Part shown: one piece after another, positions 1-8,284 of the stretch
How positions within the stretch are numbered: position 1 is the stretch's first letter
How the letters are laid out: each line of letters begins with the position of its first letter
Source: Cedecea neteri
Lineage (GTDB): Bacteria; Pseudomonadota; Gammaproteobacteria; Enterobacterales; Enterobacteriaceae
NCBI RefSeq assembly: GCF_000758305.1
Contig: NZ_CP009458.1
Span: 620,001-684,000 of the forward strand
Direction of reading: 5' to 3'
DNA length: 64,000 nt
Program-made: the position numbers and the translations under genes
Notes under the pieces: generated by a model
Seen by the model: the letters and a program-made list of their open reading frames with translations, nothing else
The model's database searches: none
Told to the model about the DNA's origin: nothing

Positions 1-1
1 G

Positions 2-130
2 GAATGGACTCGCCAGCGTGCCGAAGAGGAAGCGGATAAAGCGATCGATGCTCTCTCTGTCCTCCCTGATAGCCCACATCGAGAAGCTCTGATCTCTCTG
101 GCCCACATGTCCGTACAGCGCGATCGTTAG
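2..130 (+). CDS. ispB: Octaprenyl diphosphate synthase, C-terminal fragment
   Basis: Only the last 42 codons are present; the gene begins before the window. The frame starting at base 2 reads EWTRQRAEEEADKAI at its start and ends SLAHMSVQRDR before TAG, closely matching the C-terminal helix of E. coli IspB. IspB extends farnesyl diphosphate with isopentenyl units to make the C40 side chain of ubiquinone and menaquinone. Its aspartate-rich motifs lie upstream and are not visible. Position next to sfsB and murA agrees with the E. coli order. Confidence 0.9.
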   Translation, partial: EWTRQRAEEEADKAIDALSVLPDSPHREALISLAHMSVQRDR

Positions 131-135
131 CCTGG

Positions 136-166
136 ACTTTAGCGCGCCGAAAAGGCGCGCTAAAGT
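136..166 (+). terminator. Hairpin after ispB, probable terminator
   Basis: A perfect 13-bp stem (ACTTTAGCGCGCC paired with GGCGCGCTAAAGT) closes a five-base GAAAA loop six bases after the ispB stop. The T tract is short (TTTCC), so termination may be partial. The hairpin itself is seen directly; its function is inferred from position. Confidence 0.65.
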
Positions 167-289
167 TTCCAATAAATCATTCCCCTCACCTTTCCCTTCT
201 TTTCCTTTTCTAATCATTTTCATTAGCTTTCATCATATTTGCGGATGGAAACACAGAATTTATTATTCCTTGCACTTACTGGAATCATT

Positions 290-316
290 TGGAAATTTTT
301 ATGTTATAAATTTCCA
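290..316. promoter_or_regulatory. Inverted repeat upstream of sfsB
   Basis: Two perfect 9-base arms (TGGAAATTT and AAATTTCCA) are separated by nine AT-rich bases. The repeat ends 50 bases before the sfsB start, inside an AT-rich stretch containing TATAAA. It could be an operator for a dimeric regulator or a cruciform-prone promoter element. No known binding-site family was recognised. Confidence 0.4.
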
Positions 317-366
317 GTGTTATTGCTCAGTTCAGAGCAGGACTTGTAAGATTACAGGGAGAGATT

Positions 367-630
367 ATGGAAAATCAGTATGTGGACTGGCATCCGGCAG
401 ACATCATTGCCGGCCTGAGAAAAAAGAGAACGTCGCTTGCCGCCTTATCACGTCAGTCAGGTTTAAGCTCTTCAACGCTCGCAAACGCGTTATCGCGCCC
501 ATGGCCTAAAGGGGAGTTTATTATCGCTCGGGCTTTAGGCGTAGCCCCTCAGATCATCTGGCCCTCGCGTTACCACGATCCGGTAACCCATGAATTTATC
601 GACAGAACCAGAAAGATTCGGCAGCAATAA
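367..630 (+). CDS. sfsB: Ner-like DNA-binding regulator SfsB (Nlp)
   Basis: This 87-residue protein belongs to the Ner/Nlp family of small helix-turn-helix proteins related to phage Mu Ner. It matches E. coli SfsB almost along its full length (92 aa there), with the conserved DWHPADIIAGLRKK start and the SSSTLANALSRPWPKGE recognition region around residues 34-50. In E. coli, sfsB was linked to activation of maltose genes in a crp mutant background; the natural role is unclear. The start is preceded by GGGAGAG at good spacing. The protein ends slightly earlier than the E. coli form. It is transcribed alone, between the ispB hairpin and a bidirectional terminator. Confidence 0.93.
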   Translation: MENQYVDWHPADIIAGLRKKRTSLAALSRQSGLSSSTLANALSRPWPKGEFIIARALGVAPQIIWPSRYHDPVTHEFIDRTRKIRQQ

Positions 631-657
631 AAAAGCCGGGGCATGCCCCGGCTTTTT
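631..657. terminator. Bidirectional terminator between sfsB and murA
   Basis: AAAA, then the palindrome GCCGGGGCATGCCCCGGC, then TTTTT. The A tract on one side and T tract on the other let it serve both sfsB on the plus strand and murA on the minus strand. It starts at the base after the sfsB stop codon. Confidence 0.92.
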
Positions 658-676
658 GTCACGATAAAAAAGTCGC

Positions 677-1939
677 TTACTCGCTACCCTTCACGCGTTC
701 AATCTTAGCGCCCAGCGCCTGAAGTTTATCTTCAATGCGCTCGTAGCCGCGATCGATATGATAAATACGATCCACTATCGTTGTTCCTTCAGCGATACAG
801 CCCGCCAGAACAAGACTTGCAGAAGCACGAAGATCGGTAGCCATTACCTGAGCGCCGGAAAGCTTTTCAACCCCGTGGCAGATAACCGTATTGCTTTCGA
901 TCTCAGCATGCGCGCCCATACGGATTAATTCAGGCACATGCATGAAGCGGTTTTCGAAGATAGTTTCGGTAATCACGCCAGTCCCTTCCGCCACCAGGTT
1001 TAGCAGCGTGAATTGCGCCTGCATATCGGTAGGGAAGCCTGGGTGCGGAGCAGTACGCACCGTCACGCCTTTTGGACGCTGACCATGCATATCAAGGCTG
1101 ATCCAGTCTTCACCCGTTTCAACCTCCGCGCCAGCTTCACGCAGCTTCGCCAACACGGCATCCAGAGTATCGGGCTGTGCGTTACGGCAAAGAATTTTAC
1201 CGCCAGAGATTGCAGCGGCCACCAGGAAGGTCCCGGTTTCAATGCGGTCAGGCAGCACGCGATAAACGCCCCCGCCCAAACGAGCAACACCTTCGATCGT
1301 GATACGATCGGTGCCTGCGCCGCTGATCTTCGCACCCAGGGTGTTGAGGAAGTTCGCGGTATCAACGATCTCCGGTTCACGCGCGGCGTTTTCAATGATC
1401 GTTTTACCTTCCGCAAGCGTAGCTGCACTCATGATAGTCACGGTCGCGCCGACGCTCACCTTATCCATCACAATGTGGGCCCCTTTAAGGCGGCCATTCA
1501 CCGACGCCTTAACGTAACCTTCTTCCAGCTTAATTTCCGCGCCAAGCTGCTCCAGGCCGGTGATGTGCAGATCTACCGGGCGAGCGCCGATGGCACAGCC
1601 ACCAGGCAGAGAAACCTGCCCCTGGCCAAAGCGAGCAACCAGAGGCCCCAGCGCCCAAATAGATGCACGCATGGTTTTCACCAGGTCATAAGGCGCACAG
1701 AAGATATTCACACCGCTGGCGTCAATGTAGACGGAACCATTGCGCTCAACTTTGGTACCCAGCTGGCTCAGCAGCTTCATTGTGGTATCAATATCTTTCA
1801 GTTTTGGAACGTTCTGAATCTCTACCGGCTCTTCTGCCAGAAGGGCTGCGAAGAGGATCGGCAGCGCGGCGTTTTTAGCCCCTGAGATTGTGACTTCCCC
1901 ACTCAGGCGGGTAGGCCCCTGCACACGAAATTTATCCAT
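677..1939 (-). CDS. murA: UDP-N-acetylglucosamine 1-carboxyvinyltransferase
   Basis: MurA carries out the first committed step of peptidoglycan synthesis in the cytoplasm, transferring enolpyruvate from PEP to UDP-GlcNAc. The 420-residue product has the usual length (419 in E. coli). It shows the two-domain EPSP-synthase fold signatures: Lys22-Asn23 in SGAKNAALP, and the catalytic Cys115 in LPGGCAIGARPVD, which is also the residue alkylated by fosfomycin. A Cys here (not Asp) predicts the normal fosfomycin-sensitive form. It lies 53 bases after ibaG on the same strand and is probably cotranscribed with it, as in E. coli. It ends at a shared terminator facing sfsB. Confidence 0.98.
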   Translation of the reverse strand: MDKFRVQGPTRLSGEVTISGAKNAALPILFAALLAEEPVEIQNVPKLKDIDTTMKLLSQLGTKVERNGSVYIDASGVNIFCAPYDLVKTMRASIWALGPLVARFGQGQVSLPGGCAIGARPVDLHITGLEQLGAEIKLEEGYVKASVNGRLKGAHIVMDKVSVGATVTIMSAATLAEGKTIIENAAREPEIVDTANFLNTLGAKISGAGTDRITIEGVARLGGGVYRVLPDRIETGTFLVAAAISGGKILCRNAQPDTLDAVLAKLREAGAEVETGEDWISLDMHGQRPKGVTVRTAPHPGFPTDMQAQFTLLNLVAEGTGVITETIFENRFMHVPELIRMGAHAEIESNTVICHGVEKLSGAQVMATDLRASASLVLAGCIAEGTTIVDRIYHIDRGYERIEDKLQALGAKIERVKGSE

Positions 1940-1992
1940 TGAAACTGTTCTCTTTTAAATTCAAAACGTTATCACCAGCCTGAGCCGATGAT

Positions 1993-2247
1993 TCAAAAAC
2001 CATTTAGTTTGCGGTCGCGCGCCCACTCTTCCGGCGTATAGGTCTTAATAGAAACAGCATGCATGCGGTTGTCAGCGATGAACTCCATCAGCGGGGCATA
2101 CACCGTTTGCTGCTTTTTGACGCGACTTAACTCGGCGAATAACTCACCCACCGCTATCACCTGAAAGTGGCTGCCATCGCCAGAGACGTGGACTTCCTGG
2201 AGGGGCAGTGCGTTCATCAGCACTGTCTGAATTTCATGATTTTCCAT
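1993..2247 (-). CDS. ibaG: BolA-family protein IbaG
   Basis: This 84-residue protein has the BolA fold (class II KH-like). The C-terminal SIKTYTPEEWARDRKLNGF matches E. coli IbaG (YrbA) closely. BolA proteins pair with monothiol glutaredoxins to bind [2Fe-2S] clusters; ibaG in E. coli is acid-inducible. Some annotations of the E. coli gene start a few codons earlier, but here the in-frame codons before this ATG (Asn-Arg-Tyr-Pro) contain no start codon before a TAA. The gene follows the terminator of the mla operon and leads into murA, so it probably has its own promoter just upstream. Confidence 0.93.
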   Translation of the reverse strand: MENHEIQTVLMNALPLQEVHVSGDGSHFQVIAVGELFAELSRVKKQQTVYAPLMEFIADNRMHAVSIKTYTPEEWARDRKLNGF

Positions 2248-2325
2248 GGGGTATCTATTCGTCGATTAATGAATGATGAGATAAGCCACACATCTTAGAG
2301 GAAAGTGGCGTCAGCTTAAATAAGC

Positions 2326-2359
2326 AAAAAGCCCCGGAACTTAACAGTTCGAGGGCTTT
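2326..2359 (-). terminator. Terminator of the mlaFEDCB operon
   Basis: Read on the minus strand, AAAGCCC pairs with GGGCTTT around an inner GAAC/GTTC stem with a two-base internal mismatch, and a run of five T follows. It sits 21 bases after the mlaB stop and before ibaG, separating the mla operon from ibaG-murA. Confidence 0.8.
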
Positions 2360-2380
2360 GAAAGTAACGTGCTGAAATCA

Positions 2381-2683
2381 TTAGCCTGCCAGATGCGGCA
2401 ACAATGCCTCTGGCAAATTGTAGAGTTGCGCCAGCGTGCGCAAATTATCAGTGGCGCCCCTAAGCTCGATCTTGTTTCCCTGGCGAGCCACGATGGCTGT
2501 CAGGTGAATAAGCAACGCCAGCCCGGCGGTATCAACGCGAGTTAAGCCACTTAGCTCAAAAAGATTGATACCCGCGACCACTTTCTCACGCTGCTGCCAA
2601 AGCGAATTAACGGTGCCGCCATCCAGCTCTCCGAAGAAATGCAGCGTTGTACCGTCCAGCTTCCAGCTTAGTTCTTCCGCCAT
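2381..2683 (-). CDS. mlaB: STAS-domain subunit of the Mla lipid transporter
   Basis: MlaB is a small cytoplasmic STAS-domain protein that binds the ATPase MlaF and stabilises the MlaFEDB complex, which moves phospholipids between the outer and inner membranes. The 100-residue product keeps the STAS signature LTRVDTAGLALLIHL near residues 47-61, where the conserved Thr corresponds to the essential Thr of E. coli MlaB. The ends diverge from E. coli, as is common for this subunit. Its start overlaps the mlaC stop (TAATG), indicating translational coupling. It is the last gene of the operon. Confidence 0.93.
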   Translation of the reverse strand: MAEELSWKLDGTTLHFFGELDGGTVNSLWQQREKVVAGINLFELSGLTRVDTAGLALLIHLTAIVARQGNKIELRGATDNLRTLAQLYNLPEALLPHLAG

Positions 2684-3315
2684 TACTTTTTACTGTCCAG
2701 GGTAATTGGCTGTTTCGAAATCGACTGCAGCTGCGCAGTCAAACCATCAATGCCTTTGGTACGCAACAGATCGCTCCACTCATTTTGTTTGGTGGTGATC
2801 ATGCTGATCCCTTCGGCGATCATATCGTAAGCCTGCCAGTTCCCAGTTTGGCTATTCTTACGCCACTGGAAGTCAAGGCGCACCGGCGGGCGACCGTTTG
2901 GATCGATAATCGTCACGCGGATCGCCACGATATCAGCATTACCCAGCGGTTGCTCGGGAGCAATTTGGTAAGTCTGACCATGGTACAGCGCCAGCGCCTG
3001 CCCATAAGCCTGCTTAAGGTACTCTTCAAAAGCCTTGAAGTAGGCATCTCGCTGCGCAGGTGTTGCATCTTTGTAGTAACGCCCTAATACCAGCGCACCC
3101 GCGTATTTTACCTGCACGTATGGCAGTAATTCCTGGCCAACGATCTCCCGCAGATAATTCGGGTTCTGTCGAATTTGAGGCTGCTCATTTTTCAGACGAT
3201 CAAAGGTCTTCTGCGCCGCCTCGTTCATTAATTTGTAAGGGTTAGTCTGGTCTGCCGCCATCGCAAATGGGGCGATTACCAGCATGGCTACCATAATAAG
3301 ACGCTTAAACATCAC
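2683..3315 (-). CDS. mlaC: Periplasmic phospholipid-binding protein MlaC
   Basis: MlaC is the soluble periplasmic carrier that shuttles phospholipid between the outer-membrane MlaA-porin complex and the inner-membrane MlaFEDB complex. The 210-residue product begins with a clear Sec signal peptide (MMFKRLIMVAMLVIAPFAMA, cleavage just before ADQTNPY). The mature part is the Tol-Tol-Ttg2/MlaC family domain with the typical AYGQALALYHGQ and QAYDMIAEGISM segments. Length matches E. coli (211). It is the fourth gene of mlaFEDCB, starting 14 bases after the mlaD stop. Confidence 0.95.
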   Translation of the reverse strand: MMFKRLIMVAMLVIAPFAMAADQTNPYKLMNEAAQKTFDRLKNEQPQIRQNPNYLREIVGQELLPYVQVKYAGALVLGRYYKDATPAQRDAYFKAFEEYLKQAYGQALALYHGQTYQIAPEQPLGNADIVAIRVTIIDPNGRPPVRLDFQWRKNSQTGNWQAYDMIAEGISMITTKQNEWSDLLRTKGIDGLTAQLQSISKQPITLDSKK

Positions 3316-3329
3316 TCGTTCCTCTTAAA

Positions 3330-3881
3330 TTAATTCGTAGTACCTGACTGCGGTGCGGCATCAGTATGGCCTGCAGAATGGGCTTCGGCATCGCCAGAAT
3401 TCTTATTATCTCCGTTGCCGCTCTTATAAAGGAACTGGCCTATCAGATCCTCAAGCACCAAAGCAGACTTTGTGTCCTGAATGGTACTGCCATCTTTCAG
3501 CATAGATGACCCCAGCTCGGGATCATCAAAACCGAGGTTAAGAGCAATATATTGCTCGCCCAGCAGGCCAGAGGTACGAATCGCCAGAGAGCTTGTATCC
3601 GGAATCTGGTTGTAGCGCTGCTCAATGTCCAGCGTTACGCGAGGCAGATAGGTTTTCGGGTCCAGAGCAATACCATCAACACGACCAATAACAACACCAC
3701 CGAGGCGAACCGGGGAACTCATTTTCAGGCCACCGATGTTGTCGAAAGTGGCGTATACCCGATACGTCGGCTCGCTGCGCAGTGAAGTAACATTCGCCAC
3801 CTTCAGGCAGAGAAAAATAATGGCGACCAGCGCAACCAGCAGAAAAGCACCAACCCAAACTTCAAATTTCTTTGTTTGCAT
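3330..3881 (-). CDS. mlaD: MCE-domain subunit of the Mla lipid transporter
   Basis: MlaD is anchored in the inner membrane by one N-terminal helix (about residues 8-27) and carries a single MCE domain (about 35-115). Six copies form a hydrophobic ring through which lipid passes. The MCE core (TYRVYATFDNIGGLK, SPVRLGGVVIGRV) and the C-terminal helix VLEDLIGQFLY are conserved; the tail is Asn/Gly/Ala-rich. I chose the ATG giving MQTKKFEVWVG because E. coli MlaD starts there and GGGAATTGAG precedes it. A TTG five codons upstream stays open but would overlap mlaE. Length is 183 residues, as in E. coli. Confidence 0.95.
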   Translation of the reverse strand: MQTKKFEVWVGAFLLVALVAIIFLCLKVANVTSLRSEPTYRVYATFDNIGGLKMSSPVRLGGVVIGRVDGIALDPKTYLPRVTLDIEQRYNQIPDTSSLAIRTSGLLGEQYIALNLGFDDPELGSSMLKDGSTIQDTKSALVLEDLIGQFLYKSGNGDNKNSGDAEAHSAGHTDAAPQSGTTN

Positions 3882-3885
3882 GAAC

Positions 3886-4668
3886 TCAATTCCCAAACAT
3901 CAGTGCTGTCAGCACAAAATCGAGGCCCAAAACGGCCAGAGAAGCGTGCACAACGGTGCGCGTGGTTGCCCGGCTAATCCCGGCAGAAGTCGGAATAGCA
4001 TCGTACCCGTTGAATAACGCGATCCATGTTACGGTAATGGCGAAGACTACGCTTTTAATCACGCAGTTAACCAAATCCAGCCGCCATGAGACCGCATTTT
4101 GCATTGCTGACCAGAAGAAACCGGCATCAATACCTTTCCAGTTAACGCCCACAAGTGCGCCGCCCCAAACGCCCACGGCAACAAAGATAAGCGTCAGAAG
4201 CGGCAGCGAGATCACCCCAGCCCAAAATCGCGGTGACACGACGCGGCGCAGCGGATCGACCGCCATCATCTCCATGCTGGACAGTTGCTCTGTCGCGCGC
4301 ATCAGGCCAATTTCAGCGGTTAATGCGGAACCCGCTCGCCCGGCAAACAGCAGCGCGGCAACAACCGGACCCAGCTCACGGAGCAGTGAAAGGGCTACCA
4401 GCATGCCGAGGCTCGATTCGGCGCTGTACGTCGTCAGCACCAGGTATCCCTGCAAACCAAGCACCATCCCGATGAACAGGCCGGAAACCATAATAATCAG
4501 CATCGACAACACGCCGACGTTATAAAGCTGACGAACCAGCAACGGCGCATGCTTGCGAAACTCCGGCTTCCCTACCAGCGCGTTGAATAACATCAGTCCG
4601 GCACGTCCAAACGAGGCGCAGGTTTTTATCCCGCGTCGCCCGATAGATGCCAGTGCATTTAGCAGCAT
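3886..4668 (-). CDS. mlaE: Permease subunit of the Mla lipid transporter
   Basis: MlaE (MlaE/YrbE family) is the integral membrane subunit of the MlaFEDB ABC transporter. From the chosen ATG (MLLNALASIGRRGI) it is 260 residues, exactly the E. coli length. An upstream in-frame extension exists but lies within mlaF and is not conserved. The sequence shows the family hallmarks: an amphipathic N-terminal helix, a loop LRELGPVVAALLFAGR, the EIGLMRATEQLSSMEMM coupling region, and several hydrophobic segments to the C-terminal VLTALMFGN. The start lies 7 bases after the mlaF stop; mlaD follows after 4 bases. Confidence 0.95.
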   Translation of the reverse strand: MLLNALASIGRRGIKTCASFGRAGLMLFNALVGKPEFRKHAPLLVRQLYNVGVLSMLIIMVSGLFIGMVLGLQGYLVLTTYSAESSLGMLVALSLLRELGPVVAALLFAGRAGSALTAEIGLMRATEQLSSMEMMAVDPLRRVVSPRFWAGVISLPLLTLIFVAVGVWGGALVGVNWKGIDAGFFWSAMQNAVSWRLDLVNCVIKSVVFAITVTWIALFNGYDAIPTSAGISRATTRTVVHASLAVLGLDFVLTALMFGN

Positions 4669-4675
4669 GAGCAGT

Positions 4676-5491
4676 TTAGCTCCTCGTTCCAGGTAATAAA
4701 TCTTGTCGATAATCCCCGGCGGGATAACGGAATGGCACCGGGCCGTCCGCGATCCCATCAAGGAACTGTCTAACGCGTGGATCGTGGTTTTCACATAACT
4801 CCGCGGGACTACCTTGCGCCACAATGTGCTGATCGGCAGCAATATAAGCGTAATCCGCGATGCTTAAGACTTCTGGTACATCGTGTGATACCACAATGCA
4901 GGTGACGCCAAGAGCGCTGTTAAGTTCTGAAATAAGCTTAACCAACACGCCCATGGTAATAGGATCCTGCCCGACGAAAGGTTCATCAAACATAATCAGG
5001 TCTGGCTCAAGTGCAATAGCGCGGGCAAGCGCGGCGCGGCGTGCCATCCCGCCAGATAATTCAGAAGGCATCAGATTCGCTGCCCCGCGAAGCCCGACAG
5101 CTTCCAGCTTCATCATCACCGTACTGTGTAATAAAGGTTCTGGTAACTGAAGATGTTCACGCAGCGGATAAGCCACGTTTTCAAACACGTTAAGATCGGT
5201 AAACAAGGCGCCGGATTGAAACAGCATGCTCATGCGTTTGCGTACGGTAAACAGCCGCGAGCGCGACATCGCCGGTACATTTTCGCCATCAAACAGAATT
5301 TCCCCTCTGTCCGGCTGGATCTGCCCACCGATAAGCTTCAAAAGCGTTGTCTTACCGATCCCCGATGGCCCCATGATCGCCGTCACTTTGCCGCGTGGTA
5401 CGGTCAGCGAAATGTTCTCGAAGATCTGCCGCTCTCCGCGGGAGAAACTCATCCCACGGATCTCAACCAGATTCGCTTCTGTCTGACTCAT
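4676..5491 (-). CDS. mlaF: ATP-binding subunit of the Mla lipid transporter
   Basis: MlaF is the ABC ATPase that powers lipid transport by MlaFEDB. Walker A (GPSGIGKTTLL) lies near residue 42, the family-typical signature LSGGMARRAALARA near 147, and Walker B (LIMFDEPFVGQDP) follows. A C-terminal extension (FRYPAGDY region) is known to contact the neighbouring subunit and MlaB. The ATG used gives 271 residues and is preceded by AAGGAAGG; an 11-codon upstream extension is not supported by the family. It is the first gene of mlaFEDCB, divergent from yrbG. Confidence 0.96.
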   Translation of the reverse strand: MSQTEANLVEIRGMSFSRGERQIFENISLTVPRGKVTAIMGPSGIGKTTLLKLIGGQIQPDRGEILFDGENVPAMSRSRLFTVRKRMSMLFQSGALFTDLNVFENVAYPLREHLQLPEPLLHSTVMMKLEAVGLRGAANLMPSELSGGMARRAALARAIALEPDLIMFDEPFVGQDPITMGVLVKLISELNSALGVTCIVVSHDVPEVLSIADYAYIAADQHIVAQGSPAELCENHDPRVRQFLDGIADGPVPFRYPAGDYRQDLLPGTRS

Positions 5492-5720
5492 CGCCCTTCC
5501 TTTTTTATGTTTGCCGGCAAGCATGGCCTCAAAGGGATGCTAAAACCCAACATTTTTACAGAATATTACCTGCGCAGGTTAGCTAAAGCTGGCATTTGTT
5601 TTACTTTTTCGCCGCATAAAGTCAGAATTACGACTTATCGCCAGGCTCAGGCTGCACTTCGTTTTGCCCGACCCTTCAGGCCCTCAGGATCGGCGATTAT
5701 ACCCTAATAAAGGATTTTTC

Positions 5721-6698
5721 ATGCTGTTAGCTACGGCGCTATTAATTATTGGTTTACTTCTGGTGGTCTATGGCGCCGACCGTTTAGTTTTCGCCGCAGC
5801 AATCCTTTGCCGCAGTATTGGGATCCCACCGCTGATTATCGGCATGACGGTGGTCAGCATCGGCACCTCGCTTCCTGAAATCATCATCGCCAGTACTTCT
5901 GCGCTGCACGGCCAGTTGGATTTGGCCGTAGGAACAGCGATTGGTTCAAATATCACCAATATTATGCTGATTCTGGGGCTGGCCGCCCTGCTGCACCCAT
6001 TTACCGTTAATTCCGATATTCTACGCCGTGAGTTGCCTCTAATGTTGGCGGTGAGTGCCGCCGCAGGTCTGTTTCTCTATGACGGGGAGCTGACGCAGGC
6101 AGAAGGTGTCATGCTGCTGACAATCGCGGTGTTATATCTACTCTTTATCATTAGAATAGGCCGCCTTGCGGAACGGCAAGGTGTCGATAGTCTGACGCGG
6201 GAACAACTGGCCGAACTCCCTCAAGAAGGCAGCCTTTCCGTCGCATTTTTATGGCTAGGCGTTGCGTTAGTTATCATGCCAATGGCAACGCGGATGGTCA
6301 TCGATAATGCCTCGGTGCTTGCCCATTATTTTGGCGTAAGCGAACTGGTTATCGGTTTGACGATCATTGCGATTGGCACCAGCCTGCCAGAATTAGCGAC
6401 CGCCATAGCCGGAGCGCGCAAGGGCGAAGATGACATTGCGATTGGTAATATCATCGGCTCGAACATTTTTAACGTGGTGTTTGTGCTTGGCATTCCTGCA
6501 CTGCTGGCGCCGGGCCACCTGAACCCGTTGGCTTTTGCCCGGGATTATTGGCTGATGTTAGCGGTAAGTGCTGTTTTTGCGCTGCTCTGCTGGCGTAAAC
6601 CTCGCCAAATCGGCAAGCTCGCGGGCGCTCTGTTAACATGTGGGTTCATCATATGGATCGTGGTGCTGTGGTTCGTTGCGCCACCTGTCGTCGGATAA
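5721..6698 (+). CDS. yrbG: Calcium/sodium antiporter family protein YrbG
   Basis: YrbG belongs to the CaCA (Na+/Ca2+ exchanger) family. The 325-residue product contains the two inverted alpha-repeats: MTVVSIGTSLPEIIIAS with AVGTAIGSNITNI in the first half, and TIIAIGTSLPELATAI with AIGNIIGSNIFNV in the second. About ten hydrophobic segments are visible. The physiological substrate is not firmly established. The start matches E. coli and has AAAGGA upstream; a longer in-frame extension lacks a good ribosome site. It heads the yrbG-kdsD-kdsC-lptC-lptA-lptB run; kdsD starts 16 bases downstream. Confidence 0.93.
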   Translation: MLLATALLIIGLLLVVYGADRLVFAAAILCRSIGIPPLIIGMTVVSIGTSLPEIIIASTSALHGQLDLAVGTAIGSNITNIMLILGLAALLHPFTVNSDILRRELPLMLAVSAAAGLFLYDGELTQAEGVMLLTIAVLYLLFIIRIGRLAERQGVDSLTREQLAELPQEGSLSVAFLWLGVALVIMPMATRMVIDNASVLAHYFGVSELVIGLTIIAIGTSLPELATAIAGARKGEDDIAIGNIIGSNIFNVVFVLGIPALLAPGHLNPLAFARDYWLMLAVSAVFALLCWRKPRQIGKLAGALLTCGFIIWIVVLWFVAPPVVG

Positions 6699-6714
6699 AG
6701 TGGGAACGGGAATT

Positions 6715-7701
6715 ATGTCTCATATAGATTTAGCACCGGGTTTTGACTTTCAACAAGCGGGCAAAGACGTGCTCAATATTGAACGTGAAGGCCTGGCTCA
6801 GCTCGACCAGTACATTAACGACGATTTCTCACGGGCCTGTGAGAAGATATTCTACTGTCCCGGCAAAGTTGTTGTCATGGGGATGGGGAAATCGGGTCAT
6901 ATTGGGAAAAAAATAGCGGCAACCTTTGCCAGCACCGGCACGCCAGCTTTTTTTGTGCACCCAGGGGAAGCCAGCCACGGTGATTTAGGCATGGTCACAG
7001 CACAGGATATAGTTCTGGCGATTTCTAATTCCGGTGAGTCGAACGAAATTCTGGCGCTCATCCCGGTCTTAAAGCGTCTTCAGGTTCCTCTGATTTGCAT
7101 GACCGCCCGCCCGGAAAGTTCAATGGGACGCGCAGCGGATATCCATCTGTGCATCAAAGTGCCTCAGGAAGCTTGCCCTCTCGGCCTCGCGCCAACGTCC
7201 AGCACAACGGCGACGCTGGTTATGGGCGATGCGCTAGCCGTGGCGTTACTGAAAGCCCGTGGTTTTACCGCTGAAGATTTTGCGCTGTCTCATCCTGGGG
7301 GCGCTCTGGGTCGTAAGCTGTTACTCCGCGTAAACGATATCATGCACACTGGTGATGATATCCCTCACGTGAGCAAAGAGGCTTCTTTGCGCGATGCGCT
7401 GTTGGAGATTACCCGTAAAAATATGGGAATGACGGTCATCTGCAATGACCTGATGAAAATTGAAGGTATCTTTACCGATGGCGATTTGCGTCGCGTGTTC
7501 GATATGGGCGTCGATTTACATACCTTACGTATTGCGGATGTCATGACAACAGGCGGCATTCGCGTACGTCCAGGAACATTGGCTGTTGATGCATTAAACC
7601 TGATGCAGTCACGCCATATTACTTCGGTTCTGGTCGCAGATGGCGACCAGTTGCTGGGTGTGGTACATATGCATGACATGCTACGCGCAGGCGTAGTTTA
7701 A
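6715..7701 (+). CDS. kdsD: Arabinose-5-phosphate isomerase
   Basis: KdsD interconverts ribulose 5-phosphate and arabinose 5-phosphate, the first step towards KDO, the inner-core sugar of LPS. The 328 residues comprise an N-terminal SIS domain (about 40-180: VVVMGMGKSGHIGKK, ISNSGESNEI, LGLAPTSSTTATL) and two C-terminal CBS domains (about 205-328: DIMHTGDDIP, DVMTTGGIRVRPG). The conserved catalytic region EASHGDLGM is intact. The start agrees with E. coli (MSH...); an upstream extension lies inside yrbG. It is followed by kdsC, which acts two steps later in the same pathway. Confidence 0.97.
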   Translation: MSHIDLAPGFDFQQAGKDVLNIEREGLAQLDQYINDDFSRACEKIFYCPGKVVVMGMGKSGHIGKKIAATFASTGTPAFFVHPGEASHGDLGMVTAQDIVLAISNSGESNEILALIPVLKRLQVPLICMTARPESSMGRAADIHLCIKVPQEACPLGLAPTSSTTATLVMGDALAVALLKARGFTAEDFALSHPGGALGRKLLLRVNDIMHTGDDIPHVSKEASLRDALLEITRKNMGMTVICNDLMKIEGIFTDGDLRRVFDMGVDLHTLRIADVMTTGGIRVRPGTLAVDALNLMQSRHITSVLVADGDQLLGVVHMHDMLRAGVV

Positions 7702-7717
7702 AAAAGGATTAGCCTTA

Positions 7718-8284
7718 ATGAGTAACCGTGATGCGCTGCTCAATACCTGTTATGGACCGGTAAGCGCGCAGGTCATAGCGCGGGCGAAAGAGATTCGTCT
7801 GCTGATTCTGGACGTCGACGGCGTGATGTCTGACGGCCTTATTTACATGGGCAACAGCGGTGAAGAGCTTAAGGCCTTCAACGTGCGTGATGGCTATGGT
7901 ATTCGCTGTGCCCTGACCTCAGGAATAGAAGTCGCTATTATTACTGGAAGGAAAGCAAAGCTGCTGGAAGATCGCTGCACAACGTTGGGCATTACCCATC
8001 TCTATCAAGGTCAATCAGATAAGCTTGTGGCGTTTCAGGATTTGCTGTCAAAGGTTGCGCTGTCTCCCGATCAGGTGGCCTATATTGGCGATGACTTGAT
8101 CGACTGGCCGGTCATGGAACGAGTCGGTTTAAGCGTTGCCGTTGCTGATGCTCACCCATTATTGACGCCAAAAGCGGATTATGTGACCAGAATTAGCGGT
8201 GGGCGAGGTGCAGTGCGGGAAATCTGCGATCTTCTGTTGATGGCGCAAGGCAAGCTTGATGAGGCTAAAGGGCAATCCATATGA
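7718..8284 (+). CDS. kdsC: 3-deoxy-D-manno-octulosonate-8-phosphate phosphatase
   Basis: KdsC hydrolyses KDO 8-phosphate to KDO in the cytoplasm. It is a capless C0-type HAD phosphatase that works as a tetramer. HAD motif I is LILDVDGVMSDG (nucleophile Asp32, general acid Asp34), motif II is the Thr in VAIITGRK, and motif IV is AYIGDDLIDWPVM. At 188 residues it has the E. coli length. The stop overlaps the lptC start by four bases (ATGA), indicating translational coupling of KDO synthesis with LPS export. Confidence 0.97.
   Translation: MSNRDALLNTCYGPVSAQVIARAKEIRLLILDVDGVMSDGLIYMGNSGEELKAFNVRDGYGIRCALTSGIEVAIITGRKAKLLEDRCTTLGITHLYQGQSDKLVAFQDLLSKVALSPDQVAYIGDDLIDWPVMERVGLSVAVADAHPLLTPKADYVTRISGGRGAVREICDLLLMAQGKLDEAKGQSI

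Noticed and set aside
1013..1885. 290-codon open frame opposite murA
   Set aside because: Shadow of murA; no conserved domain and it lies wholly inside an essential gene.
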